A stretch of 64,000 bases of DNA, taken from contig NZ_RBJB01000003.1 in NCBI RefSeq assembly GCF_003634635.1, positions 310,001-374,000 on the forward strand, written 5' to 3'. The position numbers and the translations under genes were made by a program. Numbering within the stretch: the first letter of the stretch is position 1; the number at the start of each line of letters is the position of its first letter. The notes beneath the pieces are model-generated. The model was given only the letters and a program-made list of their open reading frames with translations, was not told the origin of the DNA and did no database searches. Origin of the DNA: Marinobacter nauticus. GTDB taxonomy: Bacteria; Pseudomonadota; Gammaproteobacteria; Pseudomonadales; Oleiphilaceae. Of this stretch, positions 53,977 through 62,566 are shown piece by piece.

Positions 53977-55148
53977 CTATATCCATCCAAGTGACGTTGC
54001 CTCTCGTTCAAGATGATCTTGAAATTCAGGAGATGCAATTTGGATGAGGGCTCTGGCTCTTTGAGGGATAGAGAGGCCTTTAAGGTTTACGCAGCCATAC
54101 TCAGTCACTACGAATTGCACATCATTCCGGGGGTCTGTGACGGCACCGCCGAGTAGACGCGGGACGATACGGCTTACAGAGTCCGATTGAGCGGTTGACC
54201 TTAATGCAATGAAGGAGCGCCCGTTTCTTGCGGCGTAAGCACCACGAACAAAATCAAGTTGGCCACCGGTGCCAGAAAAGGGGCGATCGCCAATTTGTTC
54301 AGAATTGATCTGGCCAGTCAGATCTATTTCGAGTGCTGAATTTACAGACACCATGTTGTCGTTTAGCCGAATGATGTCGGGGTTGTTTACCCAGGAAGCG
54401 GGGTATCCAACGATAGCAGGGTTATCGTCAAGGAACTCGTAGAGAGCACGGCATTTGGTACTCCGCCCACTCCGATCTGTAAGGTGTCCCCATCGCCAAT
54501 CCGTTCGATGATCTGTTGCGCAATCTTTCTATCGACCTCTGTGGGCGCCTTGGGGATTGCCTCTACCAGCGGTTGATCGTGCTCAACGATGTGGTCTATT
54601 TCTGAAATATGGACGGAACATTCACCAAAGGTTCGAGGCATATACCGGTTGACCTCGACAATGACTTTCCTTGCTTTTCGGATCACAGACGCTCCGTAAT
54701 CAGCGTTGGTGACGAGGCTGAAATATCCATGGCGATCCATCGGCGATACGGTCACAAAAAAACATTCCGGATCTATGTGCTCTGTCAGCAGGCGGCCGGC
54801 CTGGTGAAGCATTGCGGGTACGAATTCAATCCAATTTATAGAGTTGGATTGTGCAATGGCAGCCCTGTCTGAATGGCTTAGAAAGAGTGGACGGGGTGTT
54901 ACGAGATCAATGAGATCTGGAGCTAAAAGAGTTTGCTGAAGATGTTCCGTACCATGCAGATAATAGACATTTAACGGACCAATCAATCGATCTCTGAGGG
55001 CATCTGCAGTGGCTGCCATCAATGCCGGCGGTTGCGCGGCGCTCATTCCGAGAATCAGGTTTCTGCAGCCTGAGATGGTCTCGACCGCTTCATGGGCAGA
55101 CAACTTCCGTTTTAGATAGCTGGCTAGCAATCCTTCATCGGTATCCAC
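53977..55148 (-). pseudogene. Acetyl-CoA hydrolase/CoA-transferase gene with internal deletion
   Basis: The 5' part encodes about 245 residues of the 4-hydroxybutyrate CoA-transferase/acetyl-CoA hydrolase family (SHEAVETI-like opening, FFVTVSPMDRHGYFSLVTNA, GDTLQIGVGGVPNAVL). At about 54445 NAVL is joined, out of frame, to LYEFLDDNPAIVGYPASWVN; the family then continues through NSALEIDLTGQINSEQIGDR to the normal end. The missing stretch is some 65-70 residues and includes the LGIHTEM segment that carries the CoA-bearing Glu. Both a frameshift and loss of the active site make it non-functional. It lies three bases after the pyruvate-kinase-like gene. Confidence 0.88.
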
Positions 55149-55151
55149 TTG

Positions 55152-57032
55152 TTACCGTCCGTTCTGGGCCAATCTCAGTGCCCTGAGTAGTGCCCGTTTT
55201 TTGGTTTGATGCTGTTCCATGCGCTTGAGAATGCTGTCGAGCGCACCAAGCGCTTCGATAACGTGCGGCCCTTTGTTCAGCATGACGCACTCTGCACGGT
55301 GCGCCATGACTGCATCTGAAATCTCTGCGCGAGAGGGCATGCCTTTCTGAGCCAGGTTTTCTAGTACTTGAGTCGCCCAGATAACGGGTACATGGGCGGC
55401 TTCACACACTGACAATATCTCTTCCTGGACTTCTGCCAGTCGCTCATATCCACACTCAACAGCAAGATCGCCCCTTGCAATCATGACGCCCACCTTGGGT
55501 CGGCGCATAGCGGTCAGCAGCATAGAGGGCAAATTCTCAAATCCTCTTCGGGTTTCGATCTTGAGGACGATGCCTAAGTGATCCCCCTTTACCCGGGACA
55601 GTGCTTCGTCAAGCAATGTGACGTCATGTGCGGAGTTTACAAATGACATCTGGACGGCATCTGCATGCTTAGCGATGAATGTCAGGTGGCTGATGTCGGT
55701 CGGCGTCAGAGAGCTGACGTTAAGCTGGCTATTCGGAAGGTTCATGCCTTTACCGGCTCTAAGTTTGCTGCCTTCTGGACGAGCGTGTTGGATTTTTACC
55801 CAGAATCGGTCTGTCTCTACTTTTTCAATGACACCACCAATTTTCCCGTCATCAAACCAGACGCTCTCGCCCGGATGAACTTGAGAAACGACCTCGGGCA
55901 TCGTGCAGCTTATCGTAGCGGGAGTAACAAGATTTCCCTGGGTGTCTAAATGCTTGGAATGTCCGGCATTCGAGTCGGCCGTAACTAAAAGATAATCTCC
56001 TTGGCGGAGGACTATAAACCCGGGTTGCTTGAGGACACTGGTAATCTTGGCTGTGATTTTCGGGCGTTGTTTTTCTTTCAGCTCAAGAGGCGTTCCGGGC
56101 ACTACGTAACATGTTTTGATGCTCTCAACCCGGCATCCAAAGTCGCAAACTTCAACAACAGTCCATTTCCGGGACTTGTGGCGTGCATCAAGGAGCCGGA
56201 TCTCATCAAATCTCTTGAGCTTTTGTAGAAAATTCTTTGGAACACCGAAAACAGTCTGGTTATCGCTAATTTCCGGTGCTGAACTTCCCTCCGGCACCAG
56301 CAGTATGCGCGCAGGGAAAACGGTGATTCCGTATTCATTACGTTTGGGGCGTACATGCACAACGTGCGGTCCGGGTTCGATCTCACCCGTGCGTATCTTC
56401 GGCCCACCCAAATCCATAAAAATCTGACAACTCTGTCCGAACTCCTCTTTTGCAGTTTGCAGATTATTGATCATCTCCAGCCAGGTTTCTGGGTCATCAT
56501 GGGCGCAATTTATACGCATGCAATTCATCCCGGCTTTCAGCAAATCGCGAATGATTGAGGGATCCTGTGCCGATTCCGTTGGCATGGTGACCATTATCCG
56601 TACGTTTCTAGCTTCGGGCGTGGCCCCAAGTAGTTCTTTCGAATGCTGCAGCAGTAACCGGGGGCCATCCTGAATCGTGATCGTGGAAGTTTCGCCGCAA
56701 TCTGCTTTTAGTGACTGTCCGAGTAGTAAGGAAAGTGTGCGGATGATGACGTCTAATGTCGGCAGTACGCAGGATTCCGAACGACCCAATGAGGAAAATC
56801 CAAGCGTAACAAGGCGCTGCTGGAGCAGTCGGATATCCTGTCGGCGCAACGCGAGGTAATGCAGAAGGTTTTCGGCGCTTATACGATAGCCAGAGTCGAG
56901 TTCGTTGAGGCTAAATGGGGGTTGGGCAGCCATAGAGCAAAGGCGATCTCGAAGATTGGTGAGATCTTCCAGTAGCTCACCCATGTACTCAATCTCTGAT
57001 GCAGTGAGGGCTCTCGGGATTATTTCGTCCAT
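55152..57032 (-). CDS. Pyruvate-kinase-like protein with N-terminal extension and no C domain
   Basis: 626 residues from the ATG at 57032, which follows GGGGAGG. A helical N-terminal extension of about 140 residues precedes a pyruvate kinase barrel: MNCMRINCAHDDPETW, FMDLGGPKIRTG, KIETRRGFENL, IARGDLAVECG and WATQVLENL. The Glu of the GPEIRTG segment, which fixes K+ dependence, is Lys here, with Leu two positions after the Asp; this is the K+-independent type. The usual C-terminal effector domain is absent, the protein ending soon after the barrel (VMLNKGPHVIEAL). Co-transcribed with the CoA-transferase pseudogene. Activity as pyruvate kinase is likely but not certain. Confidence 0.82.
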   Translation of the reverse strand: MDEIIPRALTASEIEYMGELLEDLTNLRDRLCSMAAQPPFSLNELDSGYRISAENLLHYLALRRQDIRLLQQRLVTLGFSSLGRSESCVLPTLDVIIRTLSLLLGQSLKADCGETSTITIQDGPRLLLQHSKELLGATPEARNVRIMVTMPTESAQDPSIIRDLLKAGMNCMRINCAHDDPETWLEMINNLQTAKEEFGQSCQIFMDLGGPKIRTGEIEPGPHVVHVRPKRNEYGITVFPARILLVPEGSSAPEISDNQTVFGVPKNFLQKLKRFDEIRLLDARHKSRKWTVVEVCDFGCRVESIKTCYVVPGTPLELKEKQRPKITAKITSVLKQPGFIVLRQGDYLLVTADSNAGHSKHLDTQGNLVTPATISCTMPEVVSQVHPGESVWFDDGKIGGVIEKVETDRFWVKIQHARPEGSKLRAGKGMNLPNSQLNVSSLTPTDISHLTFIAKHADAVQMSFVNSAHDVTLLDEALSRVKGDHLGIVLKIETRRGFENLPSMLLTAMRRPKVGVMIARGDLAVECGYERLAEVQEEILSVCEAAHVPVIWATQVLENLAQKGMPSRAEISDAVMAHRAECVMLNKGPHVIEALGALDSILKRMEQHQTKKRALLRALRLAQNGR

Positions 57033-57049
57033 TTCTGGCCTCCCCTGCT

Positions 57050-57065
57050 GCATGAAGCTTCATGC
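57050..57065. promoter_or_regulatory. Perfect 16-bp palindrome before the pyruvate-kinase-like gene
   Basis: GCATGAAGCTTCATGC is its own reverse complement and sits 18 bases upstream of the ATG, directly before the ribosome site. A dimeric repressor could bind it, or it could fold in the mRNA leader. No regulator gene is adjacent. Confidence 0.45.
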
Positions 57066-57336
57066 GCGGAATGTTTTCGATGCGAGGCTGACTAAATTCC
57101 ATACAGTAATAGAGTGGTCCTGAAATGTGTCAGCGGTGTGACATTTTTGTTTCGGTGCTAACGGCGCGAATCGGTCTGGAATAGGCGTGGAGGCGGCGCG
57201 TGAGCCGGGAGTTATCCCCAAATCTGAATGTCCGCTTTGCGACCTTAGCGTTGACTACGCCTTGAAAGCGCCGAGTTATGGTTTCAATAACATTCTCCAC
57301 AACCACCGAAACAATGATCAATCAGCAAAGAGTTTT

Positions 57337-57434
57337 CCCACAGAATCTGTGGATAACTGTGTTGGCAACCCAAGGATAGCCGGTGTGAATGGCGCAACCA
57401 CAAGGCCTGGCGATGAGCGGAGGTAAAATAATCA
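57337..57434 (+). repeat. 98-bp intergenic repeat, copy D
   Basis: Starts CCCACAGAATCTGTGGATAA, then GTGTTGGCAAC, CAAGGATAGC, GGCCTGGCG and the end GGTAAAATAATCA; 98 bp. It shares its whole length best with copy C, about 20 kb away, in the same orientation. Confidence 0.87.
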
Positions 57435-57542
57435 ACTCGCCCTTTGCTTCAAGGTTACCGCGCTGTGTGCAACCTGTAATCGCAGCCTTTACGAAATATC
57501 CGTAGCCTGTCTCATCACATCCACAGGTCACGGTGAAAACGC

Positions 57543-58034
57543 ATGCTCGACAGGTTGAGAAGTATTCCAGTACGCGGTTTGTTCGCCAGGCTGTTCTCCT
57601 GGTTGTTTTTCGGATTGGCCTTCGCTCTTGTGGCAGCAACCATCGTCGATGTCTTTGAACTCCTGAATTCCGATGAGCCCTTGATGCAGGCCATGATTAA
57701 TGGCGTTAACGGCAGCATTATCGCACTGGCCGTTTACGAACTGGCCATGGTGATCCGCTCGGAATACAGCGGCCGTTCAGAAACTCACGATATAGTGACA
57801 ATGATGCGCCGCACCCTGCCCCGCTTCATCAGTACCGTTTGCGTGGCCATGTCGCTTGAAGGCCTGATCATGATCATCAAATACAGCCAGCTTGATTTGG
57901 CGGGGAATCTCGTTTATCCGGTTGCGATTATTGCGAGTACAGCATTGTTGTTGGCCGCACTGGGTGTGTTTTTAAAAATGGCCCCCAAAGAGATCGGTGC
58001 GAACGGGTGCGATGAGTCCTGCACGACAAAGTGA
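57543..58034 (+). CDS. Small membrane protein of unknown function
   Basis: 163 residues with about four membrane spans (SWLFFGLAFALVAATIVDVF near 19-38; GSIIALAVYELAMVI near 57-71; two more near 95-112 and 124-144). A loop with ETHDIVTMMRRTLPRF lies between the second and third spans. No signal peptide. A GGTGA ribosome site precedes the ATG. It converges on the EamA gene with 16 bases between stops. Family not recognised. Confidence 0.72.
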   Translation: MLDRLRSIPVRGLFARLFSWLFFGLAFALVAATIVDVFELLNSDEPLMQAMINGVNGSIIALAVYELAMVIRSEYSGRSETHDIVTMMRRTLPRFISTVCVAMSLEGLIMIIKYSQLDLAGNLVYPVAIIASTALLLAALGVFLKMAPKEIGANGCDESCTTK

Positions 58035-58050
58035 GCCCATAGCAACAGAG

Positions 58051-58956
58051 TCAGGTCCGTTGCTCGGGAACGCTGGTTGCGCTGACGCTCTGACGCTTGC
58101 CGGGACGAAACAACACATAGTTTCCCAATATGGCCAGCAGGGCGCCCAGCATAGCCGGCGTCGTCCACTCGAATCCCTCCAGCCAGGTGGAGACCGAAAG
58201 AGCGACAACCGGGAACAGTACCGCGGCATAGCCTGCCTTGTCGGCGCCCATCACCTGGATGACCGTAATGTAGCAGTAGAACGCCACAATAGAGCCGGGA
58301 ACGGCAAGGAACACGGTCGCTCCCCAGAATACTGAGGTGGCAGGCAGCATCCACTCTACCCCCTGGATCAGGCACCACAATCCGAGAATAAGTGCTCCAT
58401 AAACCATTGCCCAGGCATTGGCCGTAAACAACGGAACCCCTGCTGCCCTCACCTTCACGCTCACCAGGTTCCCCATGGAAAACCAGAAGGTTCCAGCGAC
58501 CGCAAACAGTATGCTCGCGCCAGTGGCATTGCCGAGTTGCAGGTCATGCCAGAACAGCAGCGCGACACCGTTCACACCAAGGGCCACGGCGGGGTAGAGC
58601 CTCGCTGTCGGTCTGGTTCGCAACCAGAGCCAACCGTTGAACGCGTTGAACAGTGCCGCCAGAGAAAACACGACCGCCAACAACCCACTGGTCATCGATT
58701 CGGCGGCCCGATAGATCAGGAGAAAATTCACGCTATATAGCGTCAGCCCTTGCAAAAAAAGCCAGCCATGCTGGCCAGGCGTCAACCTGCTCAGCCGCCG
58801 GGTAACGGCAAGAACCGCAAGTGCAACCACAGAAGCCATCACAAAGCGATAGAACACTGCCAAATCCACAGACGCAGATTCGACCTGCAGTCGAATCGCC
58901 GTCCACGTCAGACCCCATATCAATACAGTCAGTCCATAATGGGCACTAATGGGCAT
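58051..58956 (-). CDS. EamA-family transporter, second in window
   Basis: 301 residues, ten membrane spans in two repeats (GLTVLIWGLTWTAIRLQVES at the N-terminus; GALLAILGNYVLFRP at the end). It is not close to the EamA protein at 19730 beyond the family pattern. It is divergent from the AraC-family gene, which is the likely local regulator, suggesting an inducible exporter. Confidence 0.9.
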   Translation of the reverse strand: MPISAHYGLTVLIWGLTWTAIRLQVESASVDLAVFYRFVMASVVALAVLAVTRRLSRLTPGQHGWLFLQGLTLYSVNFLLIYRAAESMTSGLLAVVFSLAALFNAFNGWLWLRTRPTARLYPAVALGVNGVALLFWHDLQLGNATGASILFAVAGTFWFSMGNLVSVKVRAAGVPLFTANAWAMVYGALILGLWCLIQGVEWMLPATSVFWGATVFLAVPGSIVAFYCYITVIQVMGADKAGYAAVLFPVVALSVSTWLEGFEWTTPAMLGALLAILGNYVLFRPGKRQSVSATSVPEQRT

Positions 58957-59079
58957 GATTCAGAGGCTCCCAGTTAAATGGCAAGTTCGGGCGTCAGGTG
59001 GTCAGATTATGGAAACGAACGCGCGATAGCTTGTCAGATCCTGCGGAACCGTGGATGATTCTTGCGGAGGCCTTGCATT

Positions 59080-60009
59080 ATGGACAACCCAACGACAACA
59101 AACCCGTCACCGCTGCAAGACAGACAGGGGCAGCTGGACATTGCCGACAGCCTTCGCACGGCGGGCGTTGCGCCGCAGAGAATGATGGACCTGGAGCATG
59201 GAAAAACCCTCGCCCAGTGGCAGAACCGTCAGGGGGAGGTTCGCTACGAGCGCCCTCGCCATCACGCCCTGAGCATCTACATTGACAAGGGCCAGCAAGC
59301 CCAGCGGATGGTCAACGGAAAGGCGGTAAGCCGCGGCTTTCCCGGCGCCGTGTGCCTGTTTCCTGCGGGCAGCCGCTCCATCTGGCAAATCGGCGGACAA
59401 TTCGAGTTTTTCCATTTCTATTTCAATGATGTCGATGTCGCGCGATGCGCCAGTCAAACCTGGGATTCCGACCCGGATAAGATTCAACTGAACGAGTGCT
59501 ACCACCGTGAGGATCCGATCCTGGCCCAGGCAGGCAAACTCCTGGTGCTGAGCGACTGGCAGGCACCCGGCCAGGCAATGGCGATGGATCACCTGGCACA
59601 GTGGCTCCTGCTACAGGTGGTCAGCCGACACGCCAGCGTCGCCAAAGCACCTCCCGCAGTTACCGGGCAACTGTCCCATCAGTACCGGCGACTGTTACAG
59701 GAGCAGATTCATGCGGAACTGGACCAGCCTCTCACACTGTCGGAAATGGCCGGCTGGGTGAACCTCAGCCCCTACCATTTCGCAAGACTGTTCCGGGCCA
59801 CGTTTGGCTGCGCCCCCTACCAATATGTACAGGAACAACGGCTCATCCGGGCACGCGATCATCTGCGACAATCAACCACAAAAATCACCGCCATCGCTCT
59901 CGCCTGCGGCTTCAACGACGCCAGCCAGTTCAGTCGGGCATTCAAAGCCCGGTTTGGTATGACACCCTCCCAGTGCCGGAGCGGGGCCCACTCATCAAAG
60001 AGCCGGTGA
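59080..60009 (+). CDS. AraC-family transcriptional regulator
   Basis: 309 residues. An N-terminal cupin-like sensor region (ALSIYIDKGQQAQRMVNGKA, AVCLFPAGSRSIWQIGG) is followed by the double helix-turn-helix at about 205-300: LTLSEMAGWVNLSPYHFARL, then ITAIALACGFNDASQFSRAF and KARFGMTPSQCR. GCGGAGG lies 8 bases before the ATG at 59080. It is divergent from the EamA exporter gene across 123 bp. Confidence 0.9.
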   Translation: MDNPTTTNPSPLQDRQGQLDIADSLRTAGVAPQRMMDLEHGKTLAQWQNRQGEVRYERPRHHALSIYIDKGQQAQRMVNGKAVSRGFPGAVCLFPAGSRSIWQIGGQFEFFHFYFNDVDVARCASQTWDSDPDKIQLNECYHREDPILAQAGKLLVLSDWQAPGQAMAMDHLAQWLLLQVVSRHASVAKAPPAVTGQLSHQYRRLLQEQIHAELDQPLTLSEMAGWVNLSPYHFARLFRATFGCAPYQYVQEQRLIRARDHLRQSTTKITAIALACGFNDASQFSRAFKARFGMTPSQCRSGAHSSKSR

Positions 60010-60030
60010 ACCATCAACAACGGTTTGGCA

Positions 60031-60738
60031 TTACCTGCCAGCGTTGATTTCGGCGAGATACTCCGCCCTCGATAGCCGAGCCATCTGCCCCTCAATCCAG
60101 GCCACTCGTTCCTGAACGTAAGGCGTGGGCGAAAGCACGCTCAACACGTTCGGGTTAGGAAGGACTGCAGCGAGATGTGCAGCCTGGAGTGGCGACAGCA
60201 CGCCCGCCGGAATTCGGTAGTAGGCGCGGCTGGCTGCCTGTACACCGTAGATGCCCGGTCCGAATTCTGCGATGTTCAGATAGACTTCAAGAATCCGCTG
60301 TTTAGGCCAGATCGCATCAATTGCCAGTGCCAGACCCGCCTCGATGGCTTTTCGGACAAAGCTTCGATCATTCCAGAGAAACAGATTCTTGGCCGTTTGC
60401 TGCGTGATGGTACTGGCACCTCGCAAGCCCTCTCCAGCCTGATATTCAGAGACCGCCTTATGAACAGCCTTGAAATCAACCCCGTGGTGCTCCGGAAATC
60501 GCTGGTCTTCACTGGCGATCACCGCCAGCGCCATCCATTCGGATACCTCAGATATTGGCACCCATTCGTGCTGCAAAGGCTCGCGGGCATGACCCATCTG
60601 ATAACCCAGCATGAAGGCCGAGGTCGGAGGGTTCACGAACCTGAACAGCAGGATAATTGAAAACATCAGCACCAGTGCGGCTACAACTACCCAGAACATC
60701 AACCGCAGTGACTTTCTAGCAAAAGAGGCCTTGGCCAT
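60031..60738 (-). CDS. mtgA: Monofunctional biosynthetic peptidoglycan transglycosylase
   Basis: 235 residues with one N-terminal membrane anchor (LMFWVVVAALVLMFSIILLF) and a GT51 domain. The catalytic Glu lies in VIASEDQRFPEHHGVDF near 75; GASTITQQTAKNLFL and RILEVYLNIAEFGPGIYGV are the next family motifs. It polymerises lipid II into glycan strands at the inner membrane. It ends where the AraC gene converges and lies 11 bases after the amidohydrolase gene. Confidence 0.94.
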   Translation of the reverse strand: MAKASFARKSLRLMFWVVVAALVLMFSIILLFRFVNPPTSAFMLGYQMGHAREPLQHEWVPISEVSEWMALAVIASEDQRFPEHHGVDFKAVHKAVSEYQAGEGLRGASTITQQTAKNLFLWNDRSFVRKAIEAGLALAIDAIWPKQRILEVYLNIAEFGPGIYGVQAASRAYYRIPAGVLSPLQAAHLAAVLPNPNVLSVLSPTPYVQERVAWIEGQMARLSRAEYLAEINAGR

Positions 60739-60749
60739 AACCTGATTAA

Positions 60750-62489
60750 TTACCTCGCCGGGATAAACTGTCCATAGCCCATTTCACGGCCAAATGACGG
60801 CGAGAATTGCTCGTCGTCGACCGCCAGCCGTCCGTTGATCAGAACCGTTTTTACGATGCCGGGATTGCGATTGACCAAACGCTGCAGATCAAAGTTTTCC
60901 ATCTCGCCCCAGTGCACCTGCTCAAGGTCCTGATTGAACCCCGCCGGATCAATAACCACAACATCGGCGCGGTCCCCCTCACGAATCTTGCCCGCATCCA
61001 CACCGAACCAGTCGGCCTGATCTCCCGTCAACCGATGTACGGCCTGCTCCATGGTCATGATGGGGTCTCCGTCATTGATAGACTCATGAACGAGCTTGAG
61101 CATGCGCAGTGGCAGGTTGTAGAACGCCATATTCCGAATATGGGCGCCGGCATCACTGAAGGTAATCAGCGACCGGGGGTCTTTCACCAGGCGTTTGAGT
61201 ACCTGTTTTCGATGGTTTCCGACGGTGGTGTACCAACGAATATTCCTGCCGAACTCCACCACCAGATCCAGGAACAGATCGACGACATGCACACCACGGG
61301 CCCTGGCCACCTCTTCGAAATTCTTGCCGATCAGGGCTGCATCGGGGCAGTCGATAATCATGGCATCACCGAAATCCCTTTGCCACACCCGGGGGCTGAG
61401 CTTCTCACCATAGAACTTCCGGAATTGTCGACGGTACGACTCGTCTTTCAGGAGATCATTGCGTTCCACCGCATCTTTCAGGTCCAGCGCCATTTCACCG
61501 GCGCCAAACTCCTCGAAGAACACGACATCAATGCCATCGGCATACACGGTGAAGGGCGTCGGCAATACCTGCCAACGGAAGTCGCCCCGAAGCGCATTTG
61601 TCACCCGCGAGGTCAGTTTGGTCAGATTGGTCAGGTAAGCGCTGCCTTTGAGATCCATCTGGCTGATCAGTGTTGTCTTGAGCGGTTGGCGCAACCACCC
61701 CAGACATTCACGTACGTACTGAAGGATCTGTAGTGGCGTGGCCGCATTTGGCGCCCCCTGGTGCACGCGGTTGTAGGCCCGCACCAGTTTGTTCAGGCGC
61801 GCAATCTCGCTCCAGCGCGCATAGGTGCTGGGCAGGCTTTTGGACCACTCACGGTCGCCATCCACCTTGTCCCACTTCAAACACATGGTCGAAAGTCCCA
61901 GGAAGCCCTCATCCAATGCCTCCTTCAACAAGCGTTCCATGGTTTTCAACTCTTCCTCGGTAGGCTGTGTTGAGAGATCCGTTGCCCGACTGAGCCCCAT
62001 CACCCCCACCCGCAAATCACTGTGTCCGAGAAAGCTGATAATGTTTGGGCCCAGAGGAACCTGACGAAGATGTTCCATCCATTGACGCGGCGTCGACCAG
62101 GTCTTGTGAGCTTTCAGAATTGGCAACACCCGCTCCCTGGGTACGGTCTCGACCCGCGTAAAGATATCCGAGGCATCCTCGTAGTCGCTGCACACCATGC
62201 TCAAGGAGCAGCTCCCCACCAGCACGGTTGTCACGCCGTGGCGCACAGATTCCGAGAGGCTTGGGCTTACCAGCAGCTCGGCATCGTAGTGCGTGTGGGT
62301 ATCGAGAAAACCTGGCATCACCCAAAGCCCGGAGGCATCGACCACGCGCTCGGCATAGTCATGAGGAATCGGATCGGCCGTCACACGTACCACCCGGCCA
62401 TCCTTGATGGCGAGGTTGCGGGTAAACGAGAGCGCGCCGGTACCGTCGAAATAGCGACCACCCTCGATGATGAAGTCATATCTGGCCAT
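60750..62489 (-). CDS. Amidohydrolase, N-acyl-D-amino-acid deacylase-like
   Basis: 579 residues. The metal-binding HTHYD segment (DTHTHYDAEL) lies near 60, GVTTVLVGSCSL near 84, and a late ligand cluster FSDAGAHIRNMA near 445. The C-terminal beta-domain ends ADVVVIDPAGFNQ. This matches the D-aminoacylase/amidohydrolase 3 group; some members act on N-acyl-D-amino acids or similar amides. No signal peptide. Substrate not determined. It is just upstream of mtgA on the same strand. Confidence 0.85.
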   Translation of the reverse strand: MARYDFIIEGGRYFDGTGALSFTRNLAIKDGRVVRVTADPIPHDYAERVVDASGLWVMPGFLDTHTHYDAELLVSPSLSESVRHGVTTVLVGSCSLSMVCSDYEDASDIFTRVETVPRERVLPILKAHKTWSTPRQWMEHLRQVPLGPNIISFLGHSDLRVGVMGLSRATDLSTQPTEEELKTMERLLKEALDEGFLGLSTMCLKWDKVDGDREWSKSLPSTYARWSEIARLNKLVRAYNRVHQGAPNAATPLQILQYVRECLGWLRQPLKTTLISQMDLKGSAYLTNLTKLTSRVTNALRGDFRWQVLPTPFTVYADGIDVVFFEEFGAGEMALDLKDAVERNDLLKDESYRRQFRKFYGEKLSPRVWQRDFGDAMIIDCPDAALIGKNFEEVARARGVHVVDLFLDLVVEFGRNIRWYTTVGNHRKQVLKRLVKDPRSLITFSDAGAHIRNMAFYNLPLRMLKLVHESINDGDPIMTMEQAVHRLTGDQADWFGVDAGKIREGDRADVVVIDPAGFNQDLEQVHWGEMENFDLQRLVNRNPGIVKTVLINGRLAVDDEQFSPSFGREMGYGQFIPAR

Positions 62490-62566
62490 GGCAAAACGCC
62501 CCTCAGGATCTTGTTGTTGTGGGATGGCTATGAATCAGAATAGCCGAAGCTGGGGCAGATACCGTG

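Larger units (their letters stand above)
57033..57542. other. Intergenic region with palindrome and repeat D
   Basis: 510 bp between the divergent pyruvate-kinase-like gene and the small membrane protein gene. It holds a 16-bp perfect palindrome (57050-57065), a DnaA-box-like TTATCCCCA (57212-57220) on the opposite strand to the repeat's own box, and repeat copy D (57337-57434). No gene seen. Confidence 0.6.

Noticed and set aside
26704..57434. DnaA boxes as a replication origin
   Set aside because: Each repeat has one box, they are spread over 31 kb, and none of the genes usually found at oriC is nearby.
60807..61733. 308-codon frame opposite the amidohydrolase gene
   Set aside because: Shadow frame within a clear gene on the other strand.
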